From Rhodocyclaceae bacterium (lineage in GTDB: Bacteria; Pseudomonadota; Gammaproteobacteria; Burkholderiales; Rhodocyclaceae): DNA of 38,807 nt. The notes beneath the pieces were generated by a model, which did no database searches, had not been told where the DNA came from, and was given only the letters and a program-made list of their open reading frames with translations. Shown piece after piece: positions 7,486-14,232 of this stretch (its first letter is position 1; every line of letters begins with the position of its first letter). The position numbers were made by a program, and so were the translations under genes. The stretch spans positions 1 to 38,807 of the forward strand of contig JADFDU010000021.1 in assembly GCA_018262775.1 (NCBI GenBank), given 5' to 3'.

Positions 7486-7807
7486 CCCGCGCAACCCGCA
7501 CGCCCTGGCGCTCGCCCGCGCCGCCGTCGAGGCCGGCAGCATCGCCGCGGTGGCTGGAGCGCTCGGTTACTCGCGCCCTGCAGTGTCGCGATACCTCTCG
7601 GGCGGTTATCCCTCGCTCGGCCCCATCGAGGCCGCCATCCTCTCCCATTACGACCGTCGTCACTGCCCGCACGTCGACGAGGAAGTCGCGCCGGAATACT
7701 GCCGCCGCAAGGCGCTCGCCCCGGAGCCCTTCGGCGGCAACGCCCGCCTTGTCCACTGGCAGGCCTGCCAGCAGTGCCCGCACAAACCCGAAAAGGAGTG
7801 CACATGA
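7478..7807 (+). CDS. LacI-like HTH early protein with cysteine tail
   Basis: 109 residues from ATG 7478, overlapping the previous gene by 8 bp. Residues about 15-50 (AAVEAGSIAAVAGALGYSRPAVSRYLSG) form a LacI/XRE-like helix-turn-helix. The C-terminal part contains a CPH...YC and ACQQCPH...ECT set of cysteines and histidines that could bind a metal. This layout recurs in small proteins of Mu-like early operons. It ends in ATGA, overlapping the next gene. Exact role unknown. Confidence 0.75.
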   Translation: MSDPRNPHALALARAAVEAGSIAAVAGALGYSRPAVSRYLSGGYPSLGPIEAAILSHYDRRHCPHVDEEVAPEYCRRKALAPEPFGGNARLVHWQACQQCPHKPEKECT

Positions 7808-8202
7808 AATCCACCGCACCACGCCCCCCCCTCATGGATCGCATCCGCCTCGCTGTCGGCATGCGCTGGCGCCGCGAGCGCCCCGGCCTGCGCGAGATCG
7901 CGCCGGCGCTGCGCGGCATCGCGCTCGCGGCCGGTCTCATCGCCCTCTTCGGCATCGTCGGCCGGCTCGACTACGAAGCCGAACGCGCCGCCGAACTGGA
8001 GGCGCGCGCCGAGAGCCTGTCCGATCGCGCCGGCTTCGCCGACGACATGGAAGCCCGCTACCGCTTCGCCCGCAACCACGCCGAGCAGTTGGAGGACTAC
8101 CTCGTGGCCTGTCTCAACGGCGACCGCGAGCTGGTGCTCGGCGGGCAGCGCTGGGCGTGCCAGGCAAAGCCCGTCGGCCCCTACGTAGCCAAGGAGAACT
8201 GA
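7804..8202 (+). CDS. Single-pass membrane protein, unknown function
   Basis: 132 residues. A basic N-terminus (MRWRRER near 18-24) is followed by a hydrophobic stretch (residues about 38-54, GIALAAGLIALFGIVGR) that should span the membrane once. After it comes a charged helical region (YEAERAAELEARAESL, residues about 57-75) likely to form a coiled coil. Two cysteines occur near the C-terminus. The topology predicts an N-in protein with an extracytoplasmic coiled coil. Overlaps its upstream neighbour by four bases. Role not identified; a membrane protein in the early operon could act in exclusion. Confidence 0.7.
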   Translation: MKSTAPRPPLMDRIRLAVGMRWRRERPGLREIAPALRGIALAAGLIALFGIVGRLDYEAERAAELEARAESLSDRAGFADDMEARYRFARNHAEQLEDYLVACLNGDRELVLGGQRWACQAKPVGPYVAKEN

Positions 8203-8203
8203 G

Positions 8204-8830
8204 ATGAACAACTACGCACCCCGTCCCGGCAGCGCCGCCGAGGCCGCCGTCGAATATCTGCGCAAGAAAGGTGGTCCTGCGCGCAGCGGCGAGATCGCCG
8301 AGGCCATCGGCATCGAGTCGAAGGGCATCGCGGCATCGCTCTCCGCCGCCGTCGAGAACGGCGTGCTGGTGGTCTGCGATGTGACCGCGCCCGGCTCGCC
8401 GCCGCAGAAGGAATACCGCCTCTCCGGCGGCGGCAAACCGATCGCGTGGCGCGAGCCAAAGCCGGCGCGTGCCGCCGCTTCCGCCACAGAAAAACCGGCC
8501 GAGAAGCCCGCCAGAAAGGTCCGCAAGCCGCGCAAGGCGCCGAAGCCTGCCCCGGCCCATCCGCGCGGCGCGAGGCGCCCCAAGGCCACCGGGCGGCTGC
8601 TGCGCGCCGTTGAGGAAGGGCGGCGCAAGACTGCAAAACCGGCCCGAAACATTCCCGAAAATATTCCCGGCCAGGAACCGATACGTAGCGCTACGAATTT
8701 CCGCTGCGGCATCTTCAACGACGGCTCGTTGGAGCTGGTGTTCGGCAACGGCGAGTTCATCTCGCTGTCGCCTGCGGACACCCGCACCCTGTTCGACTAC
8801 CTCGACAAGACCTTGCAGGTGGCCGCGTGA
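8204..8830 (+). CDS. Winged-helix protein with basic linker
   Basis: 208 residues in three parts. Residues 10-65 form a winged helix (AAVEYLRKKGGPARSGEIAEAIG...LSAAVENGVLV). Residues about 80-150 are an Ala/Pro/Lys/Arg-rich, histone-like linker. Residues about 158-205 form a compact C-terminal domain (FRCGIFNDGSLELVFGNGEFISLSPADTRTLFDYL). The linker suggests non-specific DNA contact. The gene follows the membrane protein by one base and is translationally coupled to the next gene (GTGA). Similar proteins occur in early regions of Mu-like phages; the function is not known to me. Confidence 0.75.
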   Translation: MNNYAPRPGSAAEAAVEYLRKKGGPARSGEIAEAIGIESKGIAASLSAAVENGVLVVCDVTAPGSPPQKEYRLSGGGKPIAWREPKPARAAASATEKPAEKPARKVRKPRKAPKPAPAHPRGARRPKATGRLLRAVEEGRRKTAKPARNIPENIPGQEPIRSATNFRCGIFNDGSLELVFGNGEFISLSPADTRTLFDYLDKTLQVAA

Positions 8831-9183
8831 GCCGCGCCCTGGCCGCCTTCACCGTCACCCACGCCGGCCTGCGCCTGCGCGTGCGGCTGCTGCCTTCGCA
8901 CCGCGAGGTCGAGCACGAGTTCCGCGACGGCCGGCGCCGGCGCGACGGGCTGTGCATCCACGCCTATTTCGCGCCCGCCAAAAGTCAGCGTGCGCGGCAC
9001 GGCGGCACCATCGCGCTCGCCGGCAATGGCCGCCTCAAGGAGCTGGTGCCGCACGAGGTCACCCACGCCGTGCTGCATCGTCTGGGGGGGGGCGTGCTCA
9101 CTGACGACGAACCGATCGCCACTGCCGTCGGCATCCTCACCGCGCGCATCCTCGGCCGGCTTGAGCGCCTGGGGTATCTGTGA
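8827..9183 (+). CDS. HExxH-motif (metalloprotease-like) early protein
   Basis: 118 residues from GTG 8827. The striking element is PHEVTHAVLH, a zinc-protease-type HExxH with H76, E77 and H80. E95 in TDDEP could be the third ligand, in the gluzincin style. The upstream domain (residues about 8-70) is basic and beta-rich. The length is short for a SprT-like or M78-type protease, so it could be a minimal peptidase or a non-catalytic relative. A tract of nine G (9084-9092) lies just after the motif. The neighbours are DNA-binding early genes; possible substrates would be host or phage DNA-bound proteins, which is speculation. Confidence 0.6.
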   Translation: MSRALAAFTVTHAGLRLRVRLLPSHREVEHEFRDGRRRRDGLCIHAYFAPAKSQRARHGGTIALAGNGRLKELVPHEVTHAVLHRLGGGVLTDDEPIATAVGILTARILGRLERLGYL

Positions 9184-9431
9184 TGCTGCAGCGTCGCCGC
9201 AACGGCAAAACCAAGGCCGCAGTGCTCGACGCTCTGCGCGCGTCCGGCCCGCTCACCGTGACGGGGCTGCTGGCCGAGTGCCCTGACGCGCCCAGCGTGA
9301 ACGCGATCCAGCAATGCCTGGCCGATCTGCGGCGCCAGGACCTCGTCGCCGGCACGCCGCTGCCGGGGCGCGGACGCGGCCGGGCACTCATCTACTACCT
9401 CACCGATAGGGGTCTCCATGCTCTGCCATAA
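9180..9431 (+). CDS. Small winged-helix early protein
   Basis: 83 residues from GTG 9180 (ATG 9183 also possible), overlapping the previous stop. The pattern KTKAAVLDALRASGPLTVTGLLAEC, then VNAIQQCLADLRRQDLV, then the strand pair RALIYYLT, is a complete winged helix with little else. Likely a DNA-binding accessory or regulator of the early operon. It overlaps the next gene by 14 bp. Confidence 0.75.
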   Translation: MMLQRRRNGKTKAAVLDALRASGPLTVTGLLAECPDAPSVNAIQQCLADLRRQDLVAGTPLPGRGRGRALIYYLTDRGLHALP

Positions 9432-9738
9432 AACGCAACTGCAAACTCTGCTCTCGCGCCACATCGGCTGCGGCAACGGCATCACCGCCCAGGCCGTCGC
9501 CCAGCTCATCGAGGTGCCGCCGCGCCAGGTGCGCCACCTCGTCACCGAGCTGCGCATGGACGGCGTCGCCGTCTGCGGCACGCCGCGCGACGGCTACTAC
9601 ATCGCCGCCAGCGGCGAAGAGCTGGAGGCCACCTGCCAGTTTCTGCGCGCCCGCGCCATGCACAGCCTGGTGCTGGAGTCGCGCCTGCGCAACGTCCCGC
9701 TGCCCGACCTCATCGGGCAGATGAAGCTGCCCACCTAA
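9418..9738 (+). CDS. Winged-helix early protein
   Basis: 106 residues. GITAQAVAQLIEVPPRQVRHLVTELRMDGVAVC (residues about 20-52), followed by a short wing (GYYIA), is a MarR/DeoR-like winged helix. The C-terminal helix (ELEATCQFLRARAMHSLVLESRLRN) probably dimerises it. It is one of several such proteins in a row. Target and effect are unknown. Confidence 0.75.
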   Translation: MLCHKTQLQTLLSRHIGCGNGITAQAVAQLIEVPPRQVRHLVTELRMDGVAVCGTPRDGYYIAASGEELEATCQFLRARAMHSLVLESRLRNVPLPDLIGQMKLPT

Positions 9739-9752
9739 TGAAAGGAGCGATC

Positions 9753-10283
9753 ATGCAGCCCCCCGTCACCCTGAACCAGATCGACACCAAGGCGCGCGCC
9801 TACAGCGACGCGCGCGACCGCCTGCGCGAACTGTGCGCCGCGCTCGAAGACGGCATGAAGGCACTGCGCCAGGAACACCTGCCCGGCATCCGCCGCGCGC
9901 TCAACCGCGCCGCAGAAGCCGAAGCCGCCCTAGAAGCCCTTGTCGAGCAGGCGCCCGAACTGTTCACCAAGCCCAAGACCGTCGTCCTGCACGGCGTGCG
10001 CGTCGGCTACATGAAAGGCAAGGGCAAGATCGAGTGGGAGAGCGACGAACAGGTCGTCAAGCTCATCAGAAAGCATTTTCCCGAGCTGGCCGACGTGCTC
10101 ATCGTCACCACCGAGAAGCCCTCGAAGGACGGCCTCGTTGCGCTCGCCGTCGCCGACCTCAAGAAGCTCGGCGCCACCGTCACCGACGCCGGCGACCAGG
10201 TCTACATCAAGCCCGCCGACAGCGCCCTCGACAAGATGGTCGACGCGCTGCTCAAGGCCGCCACCGAGGAGGCGAAGGCGTGA
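9753..10283 (+). CDS. gam: Host-nuclease inhibitor Gam
   Basis: 176 residues, almost the same length as Mu Gam (174). ATG 9753 was chosen over 9738 because AAAGGAG lies five bases before it. An N-terminal coiled-coil-like helix (residues about 15-75) and the conserved GKIEWESDEQVVKLIRKHFPEL core identify the family. Mu Gam is a Ku-like dimer that binds DNA ends and protects them from exonucleases such as RecBCD. Its place in the middle of the early operon fits. It is coupled to the next gene through GTGA. Confidence 0.93.
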   Translation: MQPPVTLNQIDTKARAYSDARDRLRELCAALEDGMKALRQEHLPGIRRALNRAAEAEAALEALVEQAPELFTKPKTVVLHGVRVGYMKGKGKIEWESDEQVVKLIRKHFPELADVLIVTTEKPSKDGLVALAVADLKKLGATVTDAGDQVYIKPADSALDKMVDALLKAATEEAKA

Positions 10284-10528
10284 CCACCGTCACCATCACA
10301 GCGAAGGTCACGCAATCCTGCGGCGCCTACAACTGTGCCATGCACAAGAAGCGCGGGTCTTCGACCATGAACGCCGAGACGGCCGTGCGCCGCGCCGCCG
10401 AGAAGTACGCCAAGGCCGCAGGTCTTGTCATGGTCGGCGTGACGCACATCGCCGGGCCGGATTTTAACGGACGGGATTTCTGGAAAGTCACCCTGGAGAG
10501 CGCGCAAATGAACAGGAGGGGGGTATGA
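10280..10528 (+). CDS. Small early protein, unknown function
   Basis: 82 residues if begun at GTG 10280, which overlaps the Gam stop; ATG codons at 10340 or 10370 would give shorter forms. The likely folded part is the end (TAVRRAAEKYAKAAGLVMVGVTHIAGPDFNGRDFWKVTLE), with a helix followed by beta strands. No known motif. It ends in ATGA, shared with the next gene. Confidence 0.55.
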   Translation: MTTVTITAKVTQSCGAYNCAMHKKRGSSTMNAETAVRRAAEKYAKAAGLVMVGVTHIAGPDFNGRDFWKVTLESAQMNRRGV

Positions 10529-10785
10529 GTTGTCAGGTATGCCACCGAATGATTTGCCGCTGCGGTCCTGATTTGACCGAGGCGTTGCGCGCCCAAAATG
10601 AATTGCAAGAGCAGATATATCTACTGCAGAAAGAGCGCGCCAAGATCGCCGGCCTGAACAGCATGTTGGAGAAAGCGGTCCATGCGTTCGAGCTGATCGC
10701 GTGCGGCAGCCTCTGTAATCCGCGCGAAGTGGCCATACGGACGCTTGATGAAATTAGGCGGATGCGAGCGGAGCTTGGCGAATGA
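10525..10785 (+). CDS. Cys-rich coiled-coil early protein
   Basis: 86 residues. The N-terminus CQVCHRMICRCG carries four cysteines and a histidine that could hold a metal. Residues about 18-52 (ALRAQNELQEQIYLLQKERAKI) are a heptad-like coiled coil. The ribosome site is a strong GGAGGGGG stretch. Base composition is visibly less GC-rich than the surrounding genes, suggesting separate acquisition. Function unknown. Confidence 0.65.
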   Translation: MSCQVCHRMICRCGPDLTEALRAQNELQEQIYLLQKERAKIAGLNSMLEKAVHAFELIACGSLCNPREVAIRTLDEIRRMRAELGE

Positions 10786-11096
10786 ACCGCATCTACCTCA
10801 GCGGCCCGATGACCGGCATGCCGCAGCACAACTTCCCCGCCTTCAACGCCGAGGCGGCCCGCCTGCGCGCCCTCGGCTACGACGTGGTCAATCCGGTCGA
10901 CATCAACCCCGATCCCGGCGTCACCTGGCACCAATGCCTGCGCAACGACCTGCAGGCGCTGCTCACCTGCGACACGCTGGCGCTCCTCGACGGCTGGATG
11001 ATCTCCCAGGGCGCGCACCTGGAGCTGCACGTCGCCCACCGCGTCGGCATGCGCATCGTCGAGGCGAGCCGCATCACCGAGAGAGGCCAGCCATGA
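10782..11096 (+). CDS. DUF4406 protein (deoxyribosyltransferase-like fold)
   Basis: 104 residues. MNRIYLSGPMTGMP at the start, HNFPAFNAEAARLRALGYDVVNPVDI, then LALLDGWMISQGAHLELHVAHRVGM, are the conserved blocks of DUF4406. The family is related to nucleoside 2-deoxyribosyltransferases and phage-encoded nucleotide-processing proteins. The GWxxSxGAxxE block at the end corresponds to the region of the catalytic glutamate in the deoxyribosyltransferases. Activity on nucleosides or nucleotides is inferred only from the fold. Overlaps both neighbours by four bases. Confidence 0.85.
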   Translation: MNRIYLSGPMTGMPQHNFPAFNAEAARLRALGYDVVNPVDINPDPGVTWHQCLRNDLQALLTCDTLALLDGWMISQGAHLELHVAHRVGMRIVEASRITERGQP

Positions 11097-11362
11097 AAAA
11101 AGCCGAAGTCCAGGTCGGCCGGACCTACACCTACTGGCCACCGCAGAACCAGGACGACAACCTGCACTTCCCGGCGGAAGTGGTCGAGATCGGCGCGCGC
11201 GTCAAGGTGCGCATCATGACGGCCGCCGGCGAGCGCATCCGCCACGTCTCCGCCCGCCGCCTCGTCGCGCAAGGCGAGATGCGCATGGAATCGAGGGGGG
11301 GGGGCGTTACAGACTTGCTCGAAGGGCGCGATGGGAACGCTCAGTGTGATGGGGGACGTTAA
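11093..11362 (+). CDS. Small early protein with poly-G tract
   Basis: 89 residues. The first 65 (GRTYTYWPPQ..., FPAEVVEIGARVKVRIM..., RHVSARRL) look like a small beta-barrel, SH3-like. The last 20 codons follow a run of ten G (11295-11304). With nine G the frame would instead end in a TGA overlapping the next ATG, the junction type seen throughout this operon. The C-terminus annotated here may therefore reflect a tract-length change or a sequencing error. Function unknown. Confidence 0.6.
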   Translation: MKKAEVQVGRTYTYWPPQNQDDNLHFPAEVVEIGARVKVRIMTAAGERIRHVSARRLVAQGEMRMESRGGGVTDLLEGRDGNAQCDGGR

Positions 11363-11788
11363 ATGACCATCACCAAGGAACAGTGGGTGGATATCGAGAG
11401 GCGGCTGTCCAGCCCCTTCGGCCGCGTCGATCTGATCGCGGACGGGTATGCCCTCGTGTTGCAAGTGGAGGGCTATAAGGCGCTGCGGCTGTGCATCGTC
11501 GTTTACGTCAACGGCGAGTGGAAAGGGGAATGGTGCAAGGGTGAAGCGCCGGAGGCCAGGAAGTTCTGCTGCGAGAAACGCAAATGGGTGTGGTCGGCCA
11601 AGTTGCGCGAGGTTGCAAAGAACAAGCTCAAGTCCCGCCGGCTCAGCCCTGATTTACGCGAGCACTACACGCGCGTTGTCGAGGGATTCACGGCCATCTG
11701 GATGCCATTCTGGGACAACCCGAAATCCCTCACTCGCCACCTGCGCAAGACCTGCACGGATATTTCCGTCGTCAAGATCGGCTGCTGA
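11363..11788 (+). CDS. Conserved-looking phage protein, unknown function
   Basis: 141 residues. The N-terminal half contains beta strands (GRVDLIADGYALVLQVEGY, LRLCIVVYVNGEWKGEW), followed by CCEKRKWVWSAK and a basic helix. The end (FTAIWMPFWDNPKSLTRHLRKTC) is rich in aromatic residues. Such proteins recur in phage early operons without assigned function. Base composition is less GC-rich than the genes around it. It starts directly after the previous stop (TAAATG). Confidence 0.7.
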   Translation: MTITKEQWVDIERRLSSPFGRVDLIADGYALVLQVEGYKALRLCIVVYVNGEWKGEWCKGEAPEARKFCCEKRKWVWSAKLREVAKNKLKSRRLSPDLREHYTRVVEGFTAIWMPFWDNPKSLTRHLRKTCTDISVVKIGC

Positions 11789-11790
11789 TC

Positions 11791-12264
11791 ATGCCCATGA
11801 AACCCGCCCCCGACCTCCGCAAGCGCGAGCTGGCCGCGATCCACATCGCGCGGCAGCAGCTCGGCATGGACGACGGCACCTACCGCGACATGTTGTGGAC
11901 GGTCGCCCGCGTACGCTCGGCGGCGGATCTCGACTACGCCGGCCGCCAGCGCGTCCTCGATCACCTGTCGAGCCGGGGGGCGAAGATCGGAAACGGCCGC
12001 CCGGCGCGGTCGAACGAGTGGGCTTTCATCGACCGCGCGCCGGAAGACTGCCGCCCCATGCTGCGCAAGGTCTGCGTGCTGTGCCGCGAGCTTGGCATCG
12101 AGCGCGGCAAACAGAAACGCTACGTCGAGGGCATCGCCCGCCAGATGGGCAGCCTCGGCGGCGGCTCCGTCGTCAAGCCGCTGGAGCTGTGCAGCTACAC
12201 CGAGCTGTGGCGCATCGTCGCCGCACTGAACACGCACCTGCAGCGGCAGAGGGAACGCGCATGA
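11791..12264 (+). CDS. gemA: GemA / gp16 family regulator
   Basis: 157 residues. RKRELAAIHIARQQLGMDDGTYRDML at the start and GKQKRYVEGIARQM...ELWRIVAALN at the end are the conserved blocks of the Mu gp16/GemA family (DUF1018). In Mu, GemA affects host gene expression and DNA topology. It sits just upstream of mor, as in Mu. The next gene begins in its stop codon (ATGA). Confidence 0.9.
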   Translation: MPMKPAPDLRKRELAAIHIARQQLGMDDGTYRDMLWTVARVRSAADLDYAGRQRVLDHLSSRGAKIGNGRPARSNEWAFIDRAPEDCRPMLRKVCVLCRELGIERGKQKRYVEGIARQMGSLGGGSVVKPLELCSYTELWRIVAALNTHLQRQRERA

Positions 12265-12494
12265 GCGGCCACGCCATGCTCGTCTTCGCTTTCCTCGCCG
12301 GCGCCGGCTTCGGCGCGGTGGTCGCCTGGGCCTGGTTCGAGCGCTGCGGCCGGCCGCGCCAGATCAAGATCGTCATCGACAAAGAGCTGGCCAGGCAGAT
12401 CGACGAACGAATCGTCATGGCTTGGCTCACCTCGCGCCGGCTGGTGTGGATGCCGATGGGTATGGAGACTTTCGTCAAGGGGAAAACACGATGA
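12261..12494 (+). CDS. Small membrane protein between gemA and mor
   Basis: 77 residues with one N-terminal hydrophobic helix (residues about 5-25, AMLVFAFLAGAGFGAVVAWAWF) and a basic cytoplasmic-type tail. It overlaps gemA and mor by four bases each, so it is clearly part of the early operon. Size and topology would allow a small holin-like or regulatory role, but its early placement argues against a classical late holin. Confidence 0.65.
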   Translation: MSGHAMLVFAFLAGAGFGAVVAWAWFERCGRPRQIKIVIDKELARQIDERIVMAWLTSRRLVWMPMGMETFVKGKTR

Positions 12495-12847
12495 GCGAAG
12501 CCCAGCCCAGTCTTGTCGAGCGCGGCTACCCGGAGCTGTTGGCCGACCTGGCCGACCAGGTCGCCGCCAAGCTGGCCGAGAACGGCATCGAGTTGGAGCG
12601 CGCGGCCGACATCGGCCTGGCGATCGCCGAGCACATCCGCAGCAACTGGTCCGGGCAGAGCCTGTACCTGCCCAAGGGCGAAAAGTACGAGCTGTCGCGC
12701 CGCGACCTGGAGATCTTCGAACGCTTCAACGGCACCAACCATGAGCCGCTCGCCCGCGAGTACAATCTGACCGTCATGCGCATCTACCAGATCGTCAAGG
12801 CCGTCCGCGCCGAGATGATCCGGAAGCGCCAGGGGTCTCTTTTCTGA
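12491..12847 (+). CDS. mor: Mor/C-type transcription activator
   Basis: 118 residues. YPELLADLADQVAAKL, then IGLAIAEHIRSNWSGQSLYLPKGEKYELSRRDLEIFERFNGTNHEPLAREYNLTVMRIYQIVKAVR, matches the Mor/C family, with a dimerisation part followed by a helix-turn-helix (residues about 85-110). In Mu, Mor activates the middle promoter and its relative C activates the late ones. Only one member is present here, as the last gene of the early train. It is therefore the best candidate to bind the two 21-bp motifs upstream of the amidase and protease genes. Confidence 0.93.
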   Translation: MSEAQPSLVERGYPELLADLADQVAAKLAENGIELERAADIGLAIAEHIRSNWSGQSLYLPKGEKYELSRRDLEIFERFNGTNHEPLAREYNLTVMRIYQIVKAVRAEMIRKRQGSLF

Positions 12848-12856
12848 GGGGGCATC

Positions 12857-13225
12857 ATGAAGAAACTCATCATCGCCTTTGTCGCCGCGCTGCTCTCGAC
12901 GGCAGTCTTCGCCGGCTCCACCGCCGGCCTGTGCGGCCGGCTGACGGCCGAGCAGGACGGCATCAAGTGCCGCGTGAGCGACATCGACGGCCTCGGCAGC
13001 ACGCTGCTAATCCGAGTGCACGCCCGCAAGGGCGACGACGAGGCCCGCGTCGCCAGGGCCAAGGCCGCCACGCGCCAGGCCATCGACACCTTCATCACCG
13101 AGGGCGGCGTTTTCATCAAGATGCGCACCACGCGGCCGGACGGCGTCGAGGTCGAGCGCACCTGCTCGAAGGTGAAGGGCAGGAAGTCCGAACACTGCGG
13201 CGAGTGGTCGCCGGTGAAGGGGTAG
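12857..13225 (+). CDS. Exported small cysteine-containing protein
   Basis: 122 residues. The first 19 (MKKLIIAFVAALLSTAVFA) are a textbook Sec signal peptide with an AxA-type site. The mature part has four cysteines (GLCG, KCRV, RTCS, EHCG) suited to two periplasmic disulfides, and basic helical and beta segments. It follows mor by nine bases with a GAGGGGG ribosome site. No family recognised. A periplasmic role in superinfection exclusion or lysis is possible but unproven. Confidence 0.7.
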   Translation: MKKLIIAFVAALLSTAVFAGSTAGLCGRLTAEQDGIKCRVSDIDGLGSTLLIRVHARKGDDEARVARAKAATRQAIDTFITEGGVFIKMRTTRPDGVEVERTCSKVKGRKSEHCGEWSPVKG

Positions 13226-13226
13226 T

Positions 13227-13670
13227 GTGCATCGTCTCGCAACGCTCATCTTCGTGGCCTTGTCCGTTACGGGGTGCGGTGAAACCGAAAAGACCGTCAG
13301 TCTCAAGCTGCGGCCCGATCTCCAACCGGCAGACGTTGCCGCCGCCGAGCAGGCGGCGGCAACGCTGTTCGATGCCTGCCCAGGCATCGGGCGCCACTGG
13401 GGTGATCTGACGGCACCGCAAGGCATTGCAATCCGCCCCGCCAGCCTCACGGATCAGAGGGAGCGTGGCTGGAAGCGGGCAGCGGCCGTCGATCTGGTGG
13501 TTGCGGATCGCCTGCAGTCGATGCCGAAAACCTATCGCGCCGCAGGCCAGCACTGCCACTTCGAGATCGGTATCGAGCCGCCTCTCGGCGTTGCCGTGGC
13601 CAAAGCCGCCTGTGTCTCTGTTTGCATGGATAGAGACGCGACCGAAACGTCGGCTTTCATCCCCCACTGA
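13227..13670 (+). CDS. Putative lipoprotein
   Basis: 147 residues from GTG 13227. The N-terminus MHRLATLIFVALSVTGCGE has a hydrophobic core and a lipobox (SVTG-C17), so it should be lipid-anchored after signal peptidase II cleavage. Four more cysteines follow in the mature part. No family recognised. It is directly behind the exported protein 12857-13225, and the two end just before the lys-type promoter, so they form a small secreted pair. This may be a moron. A role as an Rz1-like spanin is unlikely, because the mature part is long and not proline-rich. Confidence 0.6.
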   Translation: MHRLATLIFVALSVTGCGETEKTVSLKLRPDLQPADVAAAEQAAATLFDACPGIGRHWGDLTAPQGIAIRPASLTDQRERGWKRAAAVDLVVADRLQSMPKTYRAAGQHCHFEIGIEPPLGVAVAKAACVSVCMDRDATETSAFIPH

Positions 13671-13673
13671 TCG

Positions 13674-13719
13674 TTAGTAAAGCCCTTTAGCGGAACCTCT
13701 CCGCCCGCATGCGTAGCCT
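13674..13719 (+). promoter_or_regulatory. Late (lys) promoter with activator motif
   Basis: A dyad-containing 21-bp motif at 13674-13694 (TTAGTAAA, then GCC, then CTTTAGCGGA) is almost identical to one at 20603-20623. A -10-like TAGCCT lies 20 bp beyond its end at 13714-13719, and there is no -35. This is the layout of Mor/C-dependent promoters, and the position matches the Mu lys promoter. Binding by the Mor-type protein is inferred. Confidence 0.65.
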
Positions 13720-13732
13720 ACGCGCATGCGGG
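13704..13732 (+). promoter_or_regulatory. Hairpin overlapping the amidase start codon
   Basis: CCCGCATGCG (13704-13713) and CGCATGCGGG (13723-13732) are perfect inverted repeats, and the amidase ATG (13726-13728) lies in the second arm. No Shine-Dalgarno is visible. If transcription starts before the first arm, the start codon would be paired in the mRNA, delaying endolysin synthesis. If it starts inside, the dyad could instead be a DNA-binding site. Confidence 0.45.
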
Positions 13733-14232
13733 AAATCAATCTGATCGTCGTTCATTGCTCGGCCACGCCGAACGGCCGCTGGGTCTCAACGCTCGACATC
13801 GACCAGTGGCACGCCGCGCGCGGCTTCAAGCGACAGGGGGTGTGGCGCGCCCGGCAGAATGCTCAGCTCGGCAGCATCGGCTACCACTTCGTCGTCTATA
13901 CGAACGGCGCCATCGCCACCGGCCGCCATCTCGCCGAGGTCGGTGCCCATGTCTACGGAAACAATCGCAACTCCATCGGTATCTGTGTTGCCGGCACCGA
14001 TCAATTCACGCGAGCCCAATGGAGCAGCCTGGCCGCTCTGGTGGATCGGCTGCGCAAGGAGTTCCCCGACGCACGCGTCACCGGCCACCGCGATCTCTCG
14101 CCCGACAAGGATAACGACGGCCTGGTCGAGCCCTGGGAGTGGCTGAAAACCTGCCCCGGCTTTAGCGTCGCCGCGTGGCTGCGGACGGACATGTTGCCGC
14201 GCCCCGGACACATCCTGGAGGAACCGGCGTGA
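13726..14232 (+). CDS. N-acetylmuramoyl-L-alanine amidase (endolysin)
   Basis: 168 residues of the Amidase_2 / T7-lysozyme type, which cuts the amide bond between muramic acid and the peptide stem. The zinc ligands are H10 (VVHCSAT), H121 (TGHRD) and C143 (TCPGF). GSIGYHFVVYTNG and HVYGNNRNSIGIC are the expected active-site strands. There is no signal peptide, so export needs a holin or another membrane lesion. First gene after the putative late promoter, where Mu has its lys gene. It ends in GTGA, shared with the next gene. Confidence 0.93.
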   Translation: MREINLIVVHCSATPNGRWVSTLDIDQWHAARGFKRQGVWRARQNAQLGSIGYHFVVYTNGAIATGRHLAEVGAHVYGNNRNSIGICVAGTDQFTRAQWSSLAALVDRLRKEFPDARVTGHRDLSPDKDNDGLVEPWEWLKTCPGFSVAAWLRTDMLPRPGHILEEPA

